From the NCBI GenBank assembly GCA_900199595.1, contig FZRB01000019.1, positions 27,456-82,624 of the forward strand: a stretch of 55,169 nt of DNA, given 5' to 3'. The notes under the pieces were generated by a model. The model worked only from the letters and a program-made list of their open reading frames with translations, made no database searches and was not told the DNA's origin. This stretch comes from Lachnospiraceae bacterium (GTDB lineage Bacteria > Bacillota > Clostridia > Lachnospirales > Lachnospiraceae). The first letter of the stretch is position 1; every line of letters begins with the position of its first letter. The translations under genes were made by a program, and so were the position numbers. Below are positions 36,629-44,434 of this stretch, piece after piece.

Positions 36629-37859
36629 ACAATTGCTTCTTTCTCTTCTTACAGTTATACATTTCAGCATCAGAGGTTGCTATACAAGCTCTGATATCTT
36701 CCTCCAGACTGGTCATCGTATGTGCTCCAAATGACATGGCCAGCTTTTGATCCATTATGGAAAATACATCATCCATTCCATTAAGTATATTTACATACCT
36801 TCTGACTGTATCATCTTCAACTCCCGGAAGAAAAACAACAAATTCATCACCACCTGTTCGGCAGATGATAGTTTCCTCAGGAAGAATCGTTTTAATGAGG
36901 GTTACTGACATTCTTATATACTCATCGCCCACCATATGTCCGTATCTGTCATTTATCTTTTTCAGATTGTCACAGTCTCCTGAAATAATACCTAAGGGAA
37001 GTAAATCTTCTGTGATTTTTGTTATGTAATTATCAAAAAATGCTCTGTTATAAATACCGGTAAGATTATCAGTATAGGATAGCTTTTCCAGCTGTCTTTT
37101 CAGCTCCTCCTGCTCCGTAACATTATTGATAAGAGCAATTATTCCTCTGATCCTTCCATCTTCATACTTAAGCGGTTCCTTAATGATCTGAAGAAATTCA
37201 TGCTGACCGTCTTCATTTACTTCTATAATATAAGAACGTCCATTCCCATCCTTTATCATTTGAAGATCGGACTCGTAGGCCTTTTTGGCATTTTCTGTAT
37301 CCTTACGGATCTCCATATCCGTCTTACCTCTGATAGTCCAGTCCGGATCATCATAATGCTCCAGATGGTGCCAGTATTGAGAACTGAAAACATATCTTCC
37401 TCTGGCATCCTTCAGATATATCAAGGATGGAAGAACTCTTAGCATATTTGCAAATTCAGAAAATGATACTGAGTTAAGAAACTGAGAAGCTCTTTCAATC
37501 TTATTGATAAGTAATTCTTCAGAAGTATTTATATCAAAAATATCTATGACAGGATCACCTAAGAATGTTTCGTCATCCTTCATAGTTTTTTCTGTAGTCA
37601 TAACCAGAGCGGGAATAGCAAAAATAACAGTATTCGATTCATTCATATAATCAAGCAGTTTTTTGATGTTATCGATTTCCGAGGGTTTATAAATAATAAC
37701 CGATGCTATATCATCGGATTTCTTTTCGATATAATCAACTGCACTATCAACACTTGTCTCAAATTTAACTGTATATTTATTCTTTAGCAGATTGATTACT
37801 GAAATTAATTCTCTTTCCTCTGTATTACTAAGTAATACTATCTTTCTAATTTTAGCCAT
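36621..37859 (-). CDS. PAS-GGDEF diguanylate cyclase with N-terminal receiver-like domain
   Basis: 412 aa, cytosolic. Residues 1-~125 look like a degenerate receiver or sensor (IVLLSNTEERELISVINLL) without clear phospho-Asp pattern. A PAS domain follows (SLIYLKDARGRYVFSSQYWH to INNVTEQEEL), then the GGDEF domain with DNLTGIYNRAFFD, DNLKKINDRYGHMVGDEY and an intact RTGGDEF at ~334-340. An I-site RxxD is not evident. It should make c-di-GMP in response to the PAS signal. It overlaps larB by 8 nt, an odd partner for a cofactor gene. Confidence 0.88.
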   Translation of the reverse strand: MAKIRKIVLLSNTEERELISVINLLKNKYTVKFETSVDSAVDYIEKKSDDIASVIIYKPSEIDNIKKLLDYMNESNTVIFAIPALVMTTEKTMKDDETFLGDPVIDIFDINTSEELLINKIERASQFLNSVSFSEFANMLRVLPSLIYLKDARGRYVFSSQYWHHLEHYDDPDWTIRGKTDMEIRKDTENAKKAYESDLQMIKDGNGRSYIIEVNEDGQHEFLQIIKEPLKYEDGRIRGIIALINNVTEQEELKRQLEKLSYTDNLTGIYNRAFFDNYITKITEDLLPLGIISGDCDNLKKINDRYGHMVGDEYIRMSVTLIKTILPEETIICRTGGDEFVVFLPGVEDDTVRRYVNILNGMDDVFSIMDQKLAMSFGAHTMTSLEEDIRACIATSDAEMYNCKKRKKQLYG

Positions 37860-37968
37860 ATTATCCGCTCCACAATTACTATAATTCTTTTTAAGATCAA
37901 TGTTATTTAGTTAATATCATGATGTGGGTGTCATATCATTACTTTTTATAATTTCAGAAATAAAAAAT

Positions 37969-38006
37969 GCACTGTCCACATTTTATCACCAAAATATGGA
38001 TAGTGC
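37969..38006 (-). terminator. Intrinsic terminator after the M48 protease gene
   Basis: GCACTGTCCACATTTT pairs with AAAATATGGATAGTGC with two mismatches around a short loop, followed on the minus strand by ATTTTTTATTT. It lies 20 nt after the stop codon at 38026. Confidence 0.82.
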
Positions 38007-38025
38007 TATCTCATTTTTACTTCTT

Positions 38026-39324
38026 CTATCTTTTCACATTATCCTTATTTCTAATCGCTACTATCCTCTGATATATCGTCGGATGGTCATGATACAGGAT
38101 AACCATTAATGGGTGTGGATTTATATCAATCAGTTCGTCACTGCTCATACGCTTAAAAGTTGCTATAAGCTCCTCACCATATCCATTTTTTACTGCCTCC
38201 TGATCAGCCTCATACTCTTCCTTTCTCTGTCTGTAATTTCCAAATATACCAAATAGTGAGAGTACCGGTCTTCCTATCCCGAGCATCATAGAAAATAATA
38301 TGTAATTATTTGGCACTGTAATATTAAATGACCTGTTTATCCATTCAAGAAAACCAAATTCCTGGGGTACCGTCTCCGGCATAGCAAGGATTATCCAAAA
38401 ACAAACCATAAACAATATAAAGACTATGTATTTGCTGTAATCCATAATATTTTTTTTATGCTTCAGATGCCCTATCTCATGAGAAAGTACTGCAAGAAGT
38501 TCTCTTTCTGAGTTCTCATTAAGAAAGTTGTCTGCAATACCAAACTCTCTATAGAACAAAAATCTTAATAAGAAGGCATTTTTTGAAACCGACTTCTTAG
38601 ACTCGTCGTACACATAGATTCTCTTTACTTTCTTCTTTGAGGATTCCTGAAGGGCATTTATCTTATTCCTCAGATCACCTTCTTCCAACGGCGTAAACTT
38701 ATATTGAATACGAAGTGAAACTATCTGAATAACAACCATAATAACTACAAAAACAAAGAAAGCTGCAGCTATAGCCAGACATACCAGAAAGCTTTTAAAA
38801 TAATCCAATTTATATGTCACTGCAAAATCATCCATCTCTGTAATAAGAGCTGTAAATACCTCCATAACTGCAGTTACTACCATTAACTGAGTAATAATTC
38901 CTACAATTGAGTCCTTCACAAACTCTTTTAAATTCATTTTATTCAGCTTATACTTTTCCCTTATAACAAATGTATTGTAATAGCGAAAAGGTATGCCGAC
39001 TATTTCATCTATAAACATTAATATCATTACTGTTATCATAACAATGACATATACATTTTTATTCGATATATCTTCTATCCACACAAAAATCGGCGATAAA
39101 ATAACAACCGTATCTATAATGAACTGTATCAGCTTTCTTATAAAGAATATCCTTTTTTTATCGGATTTATAATCCAAAAAAGTCTGATATCTATCTTTAT
39201 CATAAATATCAGACACTTCCTCCGGAAGAGGCTTACTGCGTTGTATCTTAGCTATATGAGCTTTGATCATGGACCATATAAGATCCAGTACATTTAATAA
39301 AATAAAAACTATACGAGCTGACAT
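38026..39324 (-). CDS. M48-family membrane metallopeptidase (Ste24/HtpX-like)
   Basis: 432 aa, about six membrane helices at ~2-18, 65-83, 90-108, 140-160, 180-202 and 290-312 and one later. Zinc motif HEIGH at ~282-286 in VLSHEIGHLKHKKNI, with the third ligand Glu in KEEYEADQEAV. FREKYKLN-like IREKYKLNKM before the protease domain is typical of CAAX-protease/Ste24 relatives. It starts one base after the stop of the XRE regulator, with AAGGAG inside that gene. A membrane protease controlled by a one-gene-upstream HTH protein resembles signal-cleaving pairs, but no target is known. Confidence 0.87.
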   Translation of the reverse strand: MSARIVFILLNVLDLIWSMIKAHIAKIQRSKPLPEEVSDIYDKDRYQTFLDYKSDKKRIFFIRKLIQFIIDTVVILSPIFVWIEDISNKNVYVIVMITVMILMFIDEIVGIPFRYYNTFVIREKYKLNKMNLKEFVKDSIVGIITQLMVVTAVMEVFTALITEMDDFAVTYKLDYFKSFLVCLAIAAAFFVFVVIMVVIQIVSLRIQYKFTPLEEGDLRNKINALQESSKKKVKRIYVYDESKKSVSKNAFLLRFLFYREFGIADNFLNENSERELLAVLSHEIGHLKHKKNIMDYSKYIVFILFMVCFWIILAMPETVPQEFGFLEWINRSFNITVPNNYILFSMMLGIGRPVLSLFGIFGNYRQRKEEYEADQEAVKNGYGEELIATFKRMSSDELIDINPHPLMVILYHDHPTIYQRIVAIRNKDNVKR

Positions 39325-39325
39325 A

Positions 39326-39592
39326 TTATTTCTCCTTACCTGCAGGAATGTTTTTATCTCTTTCTAAAAAATTAATCTCTACATCCAGATTCATACAGTC
39401 CGCTATTTTAACAATCATATCAATTGTGGGATTATAATCCTCACTCTCAAACCTGGTTATATTAGGTCTCGAAACACCTATTTTGTCAGCAATATCCTTT
39501 TGAGACATGCCCAGCATATTTCTGTAAGCAATCAGTCGTTTTATAGCCTTTCTTCTTGTTTCTAATTGAATATCCTGAATATTCATTTCCAT
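39326..39592 (-). CDS. XRE-family HTH transcription regulator
   Basis: 88 aa. HTH at about residues 20-75: RNMLGMSQKDIADKIGVSR with recognition helix PNITRFESEDYNPTID, as in Cro/CI-type repressors. GGAG lies 10 nt before ATG 39592. Immediately followed by the membrane protease gene, and 36 nt downstream of hicB on the same strand. It may regulate the protease or the toxin-antitoxin pair. Confidence 0.88.
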   Translation of the reverse strand: MEMNIQDIQLETRRKAIKRLIAYRNMLGMSQKDIADKIGVSRPNITRFESEDYNPTIDMIVKIADCMNLDVEINFLERDKNIPAGKEK

Positions 39593-39628
39593 TCTTTAAT
39601 ATCTCCTATCTAACTTATATCCTTTTCT

Positions 39629-40024
39629 TCAATTAATACCTATTTTGGCTTTTAATGCGTCTTGAAGCACTTGAGAAAAATTAATCCCTGCCTCAGTAGC
39701 CATTTCATTTAACCACTCAGGTATTGTCAACGTCTTTTTTACAGCCTTATTATTATTCATTTTTTGATATTCTAAAGTATCACAAGCTATGTAATTGACA
39801 AATGAATTAACCGGAATAGTTTCACCAGATAAACTAGAAGGATTAGGAATAGTTTCTTTTCTTTTTTCCATACTATAAAGAGTAAATGCCAAAACATCCT
39901 CTGCCATATATATGGCATCCGCCAAATCATCTCCACAACTATAACATCCTTCTAAATCAGGAAAAACCACAGAATATTTACCATCTTCCTCCTCTGTAAA
40001 TAATGCAGGATACACATATCTCAT
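39629..40024 (-). CDS. hicB: HicB-family antitoxin
   Basis: 131 aa. N-terminal partial RNase-H-like HicB domain (YPALFTEEEDGKYSVVFPDL and EGCYSCGDDLADAI), then a C-terminal ribbon-helix-helix-like DNA-binding part (KKTLTIPEWLNEMATEAGI). It should neutralise HicA and autorepress the operon. AAGGGAAG precedes ATG 40024; an earlier start at 40063 would overlap hicA and adds residues not in the family. Downstream of hicA on the minus strand. Confidence 0.88.
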   Translation of the reverse strand: MRYVYPALFTEEEDGKYSVVFPDLEGCYSCGDDLADAIYMAEDVLAFTLYSMEKRKETIPNPSSLSGETIPVNSFVNYIACDTLEYQKMNNNKAVKKTLTIPEWLNEMATEAGINFSQVLQDALKAKIGIN

Positions 40025-40046
40025 ATAATTCACTTCCCTTCTATAA

Positions 40047-40232
40047 TCACTTAATTCCAGCATCTTTCATTATTCTTACTGCTGTTCCATTAGGAATCTC
40101 TTTTCTTTTATGTCTTGGTATTCGAAAATACTTTTGAGTTATTGGACTATACCACTCATCATGCTCTTTTCCATGATCTGTCAGATAACATCCTTGCTTT
40201 TTTAATTTCTTAACTAATTCTGATGTTTTCAT
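40047..40232 (-). CDS. hicA: HicA-family mRNA interferase toxin
   Basis: 61 aa, dsRBD-like fold typical of HicA: N-terminal SELVKKLKKQGCYLTDHGKE with the catalytic-type His in the loop, then FRIPRHKRKEIPNGTAVRIM. A translation-blocking RNase kept in check by HicB. First gene of the pair, behind a strong promoter that contains twin direct repeats. Confidence 0.88.
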   Translation of the reverse strand: MKTSELVKKLKKQGCYLTDHGKEHDEWYSPITQKYFRIPRHKRKEIPNGTAVRIMKDAGIK

Positions 40233-40247
40233 AATCCTCTCTCTTTA

Positions 40248-40276
40248 TTTATAACACGTATTAACACGTGCGTCAA
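40248..40276 (-). promoter_or_regulatory. hicAB promoter with embedded twin operator repeats
   Basis: On the minus strand TTGACG (40271-40276), exact 17-nt spacer, TATAAA (40248-40253), 16 nt before the hicA ATG. Within the spacer, ACGTGTTA occurs twice as a direct repeat (40262-40269 and 40252-40259) with a 10-bp period, one helical turn, which suits HicB binding that blocks RNA polymerase. Confidence 0.75.
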
Positions 40277-40282
40277 TAGCGC

Positions 40283-40333
40283 AAAAAAGAAACTTATATG
40301 TTACCCACTCATAGTAACATATATGTTTCTTTT
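40283..40333. terminator. Strong bidirectional terminator upstream of hicA
   Basis: AAAAGAAAC/GTTTCTTTT outer arms and TATATGTTAC/GTAACATATA inner arms around a 9-nt loop. It insulates the alpha/beta hydrolase gene from hicAB. Confidence 0.85.
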
Positions 40334-40362
40334 AACAATACTTTATCTGACCAATACAGATA

Positions 40363-40935
40363 TCATCCTATGAATTCATCTGTCTTGTTCATCACATCCT
40401 GCAGGATTTTTATATTCTTTAAAACATCCCCAGCTTCAAGTGAGTGATTACAGTCAGGATAGGATAATAACTTGATTCCAAGTTCTTCGGCAAGTCGCTT
40501 GTCTTCATCAACATCCGACCAGGGATCTGCATCGCCTAAAAAACTGATGATTCTTTTATCCGGCTCATTTCCCGCAAAGGAAAATGTCGCCTCCACCGGC
40601 GTATACCACACTTGTTTTGCATCAACCATGCTTTCCATCGCATACTTGGCTGCTACTACGGTTCCAATACTCTTTCCCACAAAGATTATCTCGGTAAATG
40701 CTTCAAAATCCACATCTGCCAGCTGCTCCACAGCCTGTACATAGGCCATCTCAAAGGCCTTCTTCATCATTTCCTTATCACCCTTAACCTTTGAAGGCAG
40801 ATCATGATATTCAACAAACAGATTCTGATATCCGTAAGTTTGAAGTAGTCTTGAACTATAATATAATAGTGGTTTATCTTTGTGATAACCTATTCCCGGA
40901 AAATATATTGCAAGCTTATCTTTTTTCTTATCCAT
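40363..40935 (-). CDS. Small alpha/beta hydrolase
   Basis: 190 aa, cytosolic. Nucleophile elbow GKSIGT with Ser at about residue 94, acid in FLGDADPWSDVDED and His in YPDCNHSLE, an intact triad. Shorter than most hydrolases; resembles DUF-type esterases that act on small thioesters or esters, substrate unknown. The frame continues upstream to a TTG at 40974, but ATG 40935 with AAGTAAAG in front is the better start. An inverted repeat (CCAACA...TGTTGG, 40968-40991) precedes it. Confidence 0.78.
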   Translation of the reverse strand: MDKKKDKLAIYFPGIGYHKDKPLLYYSSRLLQTYGYQNLFVEYHDLPSKVKGDKEMMKKAFEMAYVQAVEQLADVDFEAFTEIIFVGKSIGTVVAAKYAMESMVDAKQVWYTPVEATFSFAGNEPDKRIISFLGDADPWSDVDEDKRLAEELGIKLLSYPDCNHSLEAGDVLKNIKILQDVMNKTDEFIG

Positions 40936-41113
40936 TATCTTTACTTCTTTCTGTACTATATGTTTTACCAACACGCTGGAACGCTTGTTGGCGTTATCCT
41001 CAAGTCACATGATACCACAAAAAAACACAGAGTTTCTATGATATTTTAATTTACTTTATATTCGTACTTGGATATAATTTTTTATAAAATAACAAACGGA
41101 AGCAAAAAATCTT

Positions 41114-41129
41114 TGACATCCTTATGTCA
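41114..41129. promoter_or_regulatory. Perfect palindrome before larC
   Basis: TGACAT-CCTT-ATGTCA, 6-bp arms, 20-36 nt before the LarC ATG. It is the same size and layout as the TGTCAT/ATGACA boxes after larB, so a shared metal regulator is conceivable but not shown. Confidence 0.45.
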
Positions 41130-41149
41130 CAACCACGAAAGGAAATAAA

Positions 41150-42154
41150 ATGGGTAATAAGCTATACATAGAATGTAATACAGGAATAAGTGGAGATATG
41201 AGTGTTGCATCACTTCTGGATCTCGGAGCGGACAAGGATGTGCTTCAAAAAACACTGGATAGTCTGAAGGAGAAGGTTGGGGGCTTCGATATAAAGATAT
41301 CTCAGGTTACAAAGGCAGGGATAGTTGCCTGCGATTTTGATGTTATATTGGATGAAGATAATCACGATCATGACATGGAATATCTTTACGGGCATGACCA
41401 CGGTCACCACCATGAACACGAACATCATCATGAACATGACCACCACCACGAACATGATTATCACCATGAACATGACCACCATCACGAACACAACCACCAT
41501 CACGATCATGAGCATCTTCATGAGCATGACCACCATCACGAACACGACCACCATCACGATCATGAACACCATCACGATCATGAACACCATGATCATAATC
41601 ACCATCACAGTAATGACCATCACCACGTACATCGCTCGCTATCTGATGTTATCGAAATAATTAATAGCGCAGAAATGACTGATTCAGCCAGAGAGCTCGC
41701 TATTCGTGTATTCACTATCGTTGCTGAAGCTGAGGCTGCGGTACATGGAAGAGGGATTGATGAAGTCCATTTTCATGAGGTTGGAGCTATCGATTCGATA
41801 GTAGATATAATAGCTGCATCGGTATGCTATGATAATATAGTTACTAAGAATGATATCGAAGAAACCATAATCACAAAGCTTGTTGATGGTACCGGAACTG
41901 TCAGATGTCAGCATGGAATTCTTTCGATACCTGTTCCTGCAGTCATGAAGATAGCAGAACAATGTCAGATACCTATTTCTATTTCAAACAGACAGGGTGA
42001 ATATGTCACGCCAACAGGAGCAGCATTTGCAGCTGCAGTTATGACTAAGGATCAACTGCCGGAAAGCTTCCGTATAATAAAAACCGGTATCGGTGCAGGA
42101 AAGAGAGATTATAATATCCCCGGTATGGTCAGAAGCATTATAATTGATGACTAA
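41150..42154 (+). CDS. larC: LarC1-type nickel insertion protein with an extreme His-rich loop; C-terminal domain missing
   Basis: 334 aa. LarC inserts Ni into the pincer cofactor. Seen: N-terminal IECNTGISGDMSVASLLDLG, then ~90 residues (72-161) with about 50 His (HHEHDHHH-type repeats), then HRSLSDVIEIINSA, VHFHEVGAIDSIVDIIAA, VDGTGTVRCQHGILSIPVPA and YVTPTGAAFAAA, all LarC N-domain marks. The protein stops right after GAGKRDYNIPGMVR, where full-length LarC continues into the ~150-residue CTP-binding LarC2 domain. No LarC2 reading frame follows in any phase; palindromic copy 7 does. In Lactiplantibacillus LarC1/LarC2 are split by a programmed frameshift. It could be nickel storage or a chaperone. 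Confidence 0.85.
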   Translation: MGNKLYIECNTGISGDMSVASLLDLGADKDVLQKTLDSLKEKVGGFDIKISQVTKAGIVACDFDVILDEDNHDHDMEYLYGHDHGHHHEHEHHHEHDHHHEHDYHHEHDHHHEHNHHHDHEHLHEHDHHHEHDHHHDHEHHHDHEHHDHNHHHSNDHHHVHRSLSDVIEIINSAEMTDSARELAIRVFTIVAEAEAAVHGRGIDEVHFHEVGAIDSIVDIIAASVCYDNIVTKNDIEETIITKLVDGTGTVRCQHGILSIPVPAVMKIAEQCQIPISISNRQGEYVTPTGAAFAAAVMTKDQLPESFRIIKTGIGAGKRDYNIPGMVRSIIIDD

Positions 42155-42170
42155 ATATATTATGCCAAAC

Positions 42171-42213
42171 AAAAGATGACAGTTTGAACAAAAGTTCAAC
42201 TGTCACCTTTTTA
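42171..42213. repeat. Palindromic repeat family A, copy 7
   Basis: AAAAGATGACAGTTTGAAC-AAAA-GTTCAACTGTCACCTTTTT. The central palindrome is changed to GAACAAAAGTTC. It lies 16 nt after the larC stop and 3 nt before the stop of the convergent 711-aa gene. Confidence 0.9.
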
Positions 42214-42215
42214 AT

Positions 42216-44351
42216 TTAATGTATCACTCTTTGATTGTTTGCTTCTCTTTGAACTACGTTTCCTCTGTTTCTGTTTGCTGCCTGCTTCTTAGCGGTATAA
42301 TCTTTTATGAGAACTCCGCTTAACTGTGGATCCATAAGACAGCTCTTTATTTTATCCATTGTATAATGACCATTGTATTTATTAAGTATATCTCGATCTT
42401 TTATGTATTTGGATATGTTTTCTGCAAATGCATCAAATTCATTAGCACCTTCTATAGATATTGCTCTTCCCAAATTTCTTCCCTGTGGTGATGTAATGAT
42501 CTGAAGAGCTAACACCCTTCCCAGCTTCTGGAATTTTTCATTCTCTGTAGAATAATCTATTCCATTTTCTTTATGCCAAATATATAAGTATTTAGCAGTG
42601 AGTGTCTCTCGACGATTACCGATTATTCTATCAAGTTCTTCCTGATAACCTTTTATTACTTTATCAGTATTTTTTTCAATGTTATCCCACTTTGAAAATG
42701 CTGTCTGGGGATTCTTCTTCATACAATCAATAAATAAAGGATTCTTTGCCAGAGCTTCATATTCCTTCTTTACATTTTCCGGATTAAACTCATCTGCTAC
42801 TTTTTTTATATCGTCATTTGTAGCTGAAGGACGATATGCCTTGTCCATATATTTTTTAAATATAATATATCTTGCCTTATCTGTAATACTCATACCCTTT
42901 TTTATATTCAGATAATGATCAACTCCCAGTGTAATGTCATAATTCTTAGCAAAGGTCTTTGACATCTTCTTGATCTTATTCCTAAGCTCTATCTGATTAT
43001 TAGAACGTGTCTTTATCTGATCATACGAGTATTTACTTCTTTTAATATCTGTTTCTCTTCTAATCTCGTCTCTGTTATTGGCAAAATTAAACACCGTGGC
43101 TTCATTTTGCAGATCTGTTATTACGTCATTTATCGGCTTATTTCCGTGAATAATACCATCTTCAGACTTTGTATAACAAACTCCATTACGAAGTGTATCA
43201 TGAAGATTAATCATTCCCGGAAGTATCTCTGTAAGCTTATCTGATATATCGAGTCTCTCTCTACCCTTCGTTCCTTTTCTCGGCTTCCAGAGAAGTCCGC
43301 AATGGTCGTTATAATAATCCAGCGAAGCTTTATAAAGATCAGAAAGTGACTTACGAACCTGTGAAGGAGCCATATCCCTGCTCTTCAGCGAATCTATGGC
43401 CTTCTGGAGTGCCTCTGTCATGGCGCGATATTTTTTTCCACCTTCTTTTTCTTGTTTACCGAAGTTGGCATTCTGATTTGTCTGACCCTTCTCTTTCAAA
43501 TCCTTTTTTATTGTTTCAAGATCATTTGCCAGTCCATCAACACCAATTAAATACTCATCTAAATAGAACTCTGAACAATAAGCTCTCCTTGCTGCTTCTG
43601 AGAAATGTACCTGCTGGTTATCAGGTTCTGCAGCATTTATATTTGCCGCAGCATTATTGACATTATTTCCCACCCCTAATATAGGAGGAGCGTCCATATC
43701 CTGTCCAACCTGAGGTGCTCCTACTCCCGGTGCTTCCTGTCCAACCTGAGGTGCTCCTACTCCCGGTGCAGCCACTCCACCTATTGGTGGTGCCATTTCA
43801 AAAGGAGGCGCCATCATATTTACAGGATTACCGGCACCAAGATCGATAACATCATTTATCTCCCTATTCTCTAAATCCGGATCAACTATATTATGCTTTT
43901 GGTTATACTCTAACTCCAGGTCTGTCAGATTCAGCCCAAGGTCCAGCATATTATTCAGCTTTGAAAGAGGTATATCAAACTTCTTCTTTCTTTCCTCTAA
44001 ACTATTGAATTTGAGCTGATCCATAAGGATCTCATAAAAGCTCTTTCCTGAATCTGCGGATCTTTTATGAAGCATTTCATTCAGATTTCCTAGAACTTGT
44101 ATATAATAATTGTAGTCATTTTCATTTTCAAAATCGGCTATTTCATTAATTGCACTTGAATATTGTTCACTTATATACTTCTGAAGTAATCCTATTCCTT
44201 CATGATCATTAGGATCAATACCACCCTTATATGCCTGAGTAGCGGCTGTTAATAGGTCTGTTCCCAAACTAAAAAGCTCTGTAGCTTCATTGTCACTGAA
44301 CCACTGATTATTATTTTTCTTCTCCTGCACCTCTGCATATGTTATAGCCAT
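42216..44351 (-). CDS. Hypothetical 711-aa helical protein with Pro/Gly repeats
   Basis: No family recognised. N-terminal ~190 residues are helical and charged, a low-complexity stretch (~190-240) has MAPPFEMAPPIGG and tandem 12-residue APGVGAPQVGQ(E/D) units, then a long helical C-terminal half rich in Asn and Lys. No signal peptide, membrane helix or catalytic motif seen; apparently cytosolic or exported by a dedicated route. AAGGAG precedes ATG 44351; the frame is open to 44402. It stands alone between larC and larE. An effector-like or structural role is possible but nothing shows it. Confidence 0.7.
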   Translation of the reverse strand: MAITYAEVQEKKNNNQWFSDNEATELFSLGTDLLTAATQAYKGGIDPNDHEGIGLLQKYISEQYSSAINEIADFENENDYNYYIQVLGNLNEMLHKRSADSGKSFYEILMDQLKFNSLEERKKKFDIPLSKLNNMLDLGLNLTDLELEYNQKHNIVDPDLENREINDVIDLGAGNPVNMMAPPFEMAPPIGGVAAPGVGAPQVGQEAPGVGAPQVGQDMDAPPILGVGNNVNNAAANINAAEPDNQQVHFSEAARRAYCSEFYLDEYLIGVDGLANDLETIKKDLKEKGQTNQNANFGKQEKEGGKKYRAMTEALQKAIDSLKSRDMAPSQVRKSLSDLYKASLDYYNDHCGLLWKPRKGTKGRERLDISDKLTEILPGMINLHDTLRNGVCYTKSEDGIIHGNKPINDVITDLQNEATVFNFANNRDEIRRETDIKRSKYSYDQIKTRSNNQIELRNKIKKMSKTFAKNYDITLGVDHYLNIKKGMSITDKARYIIFKKYMDKAYRPSATNDDIKKVADEFNPENVKKEYEALAKNPLFIDCMKKNPQTAFSKWDNIEKNTDKVIKGYQEELDRIIGNRRETLTAKYLYIWHKENGIDYSTENEKFQKLGRVLALQIITSPQGRNLGRAISIEGANEFDAFAENISKYIKDRDILNKYNGHYTMDKIKSCLMDPQLSGVLIKDYTAKKQAANRNRGNVVQREANNQRVIH
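43699..43770 (-). repeat. Tandem 36-nt duplication in the unknown 711-aa gene
   Basis: 43699-43734 and 43735-43770 are identical except the last base, starting TCCTGTCCAACCTGAGGTGC. Encodes two 12-residue Gly/Pro units. Near-perfect DNA identity points to a recent duplication. Confidence 0.9.
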
Positions 44352-44434
44352 TATAATATCTCCTTTTTTGATCCTTTCATAGATATTCCTAGAGTAACTC
44401 ACTTAATACAACAAAAGCGCAACATTTGAAAATG

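Noticed and set aside
41210-41632. Long open frame on the minus strand opposite the His tract (Met/Val-rich)
   Set aside because: It is the antisense of His codons (CAT/CAC read as ATG/GTG); no RBS and no protein-like composition.
42110-42200. Programmed frameshift joining LarC1 to a LarC2 frame
   Set aside because: After the larC stop all three frames are short and unrelated to LarC2; the palindrome and the convergent gene follow at once.
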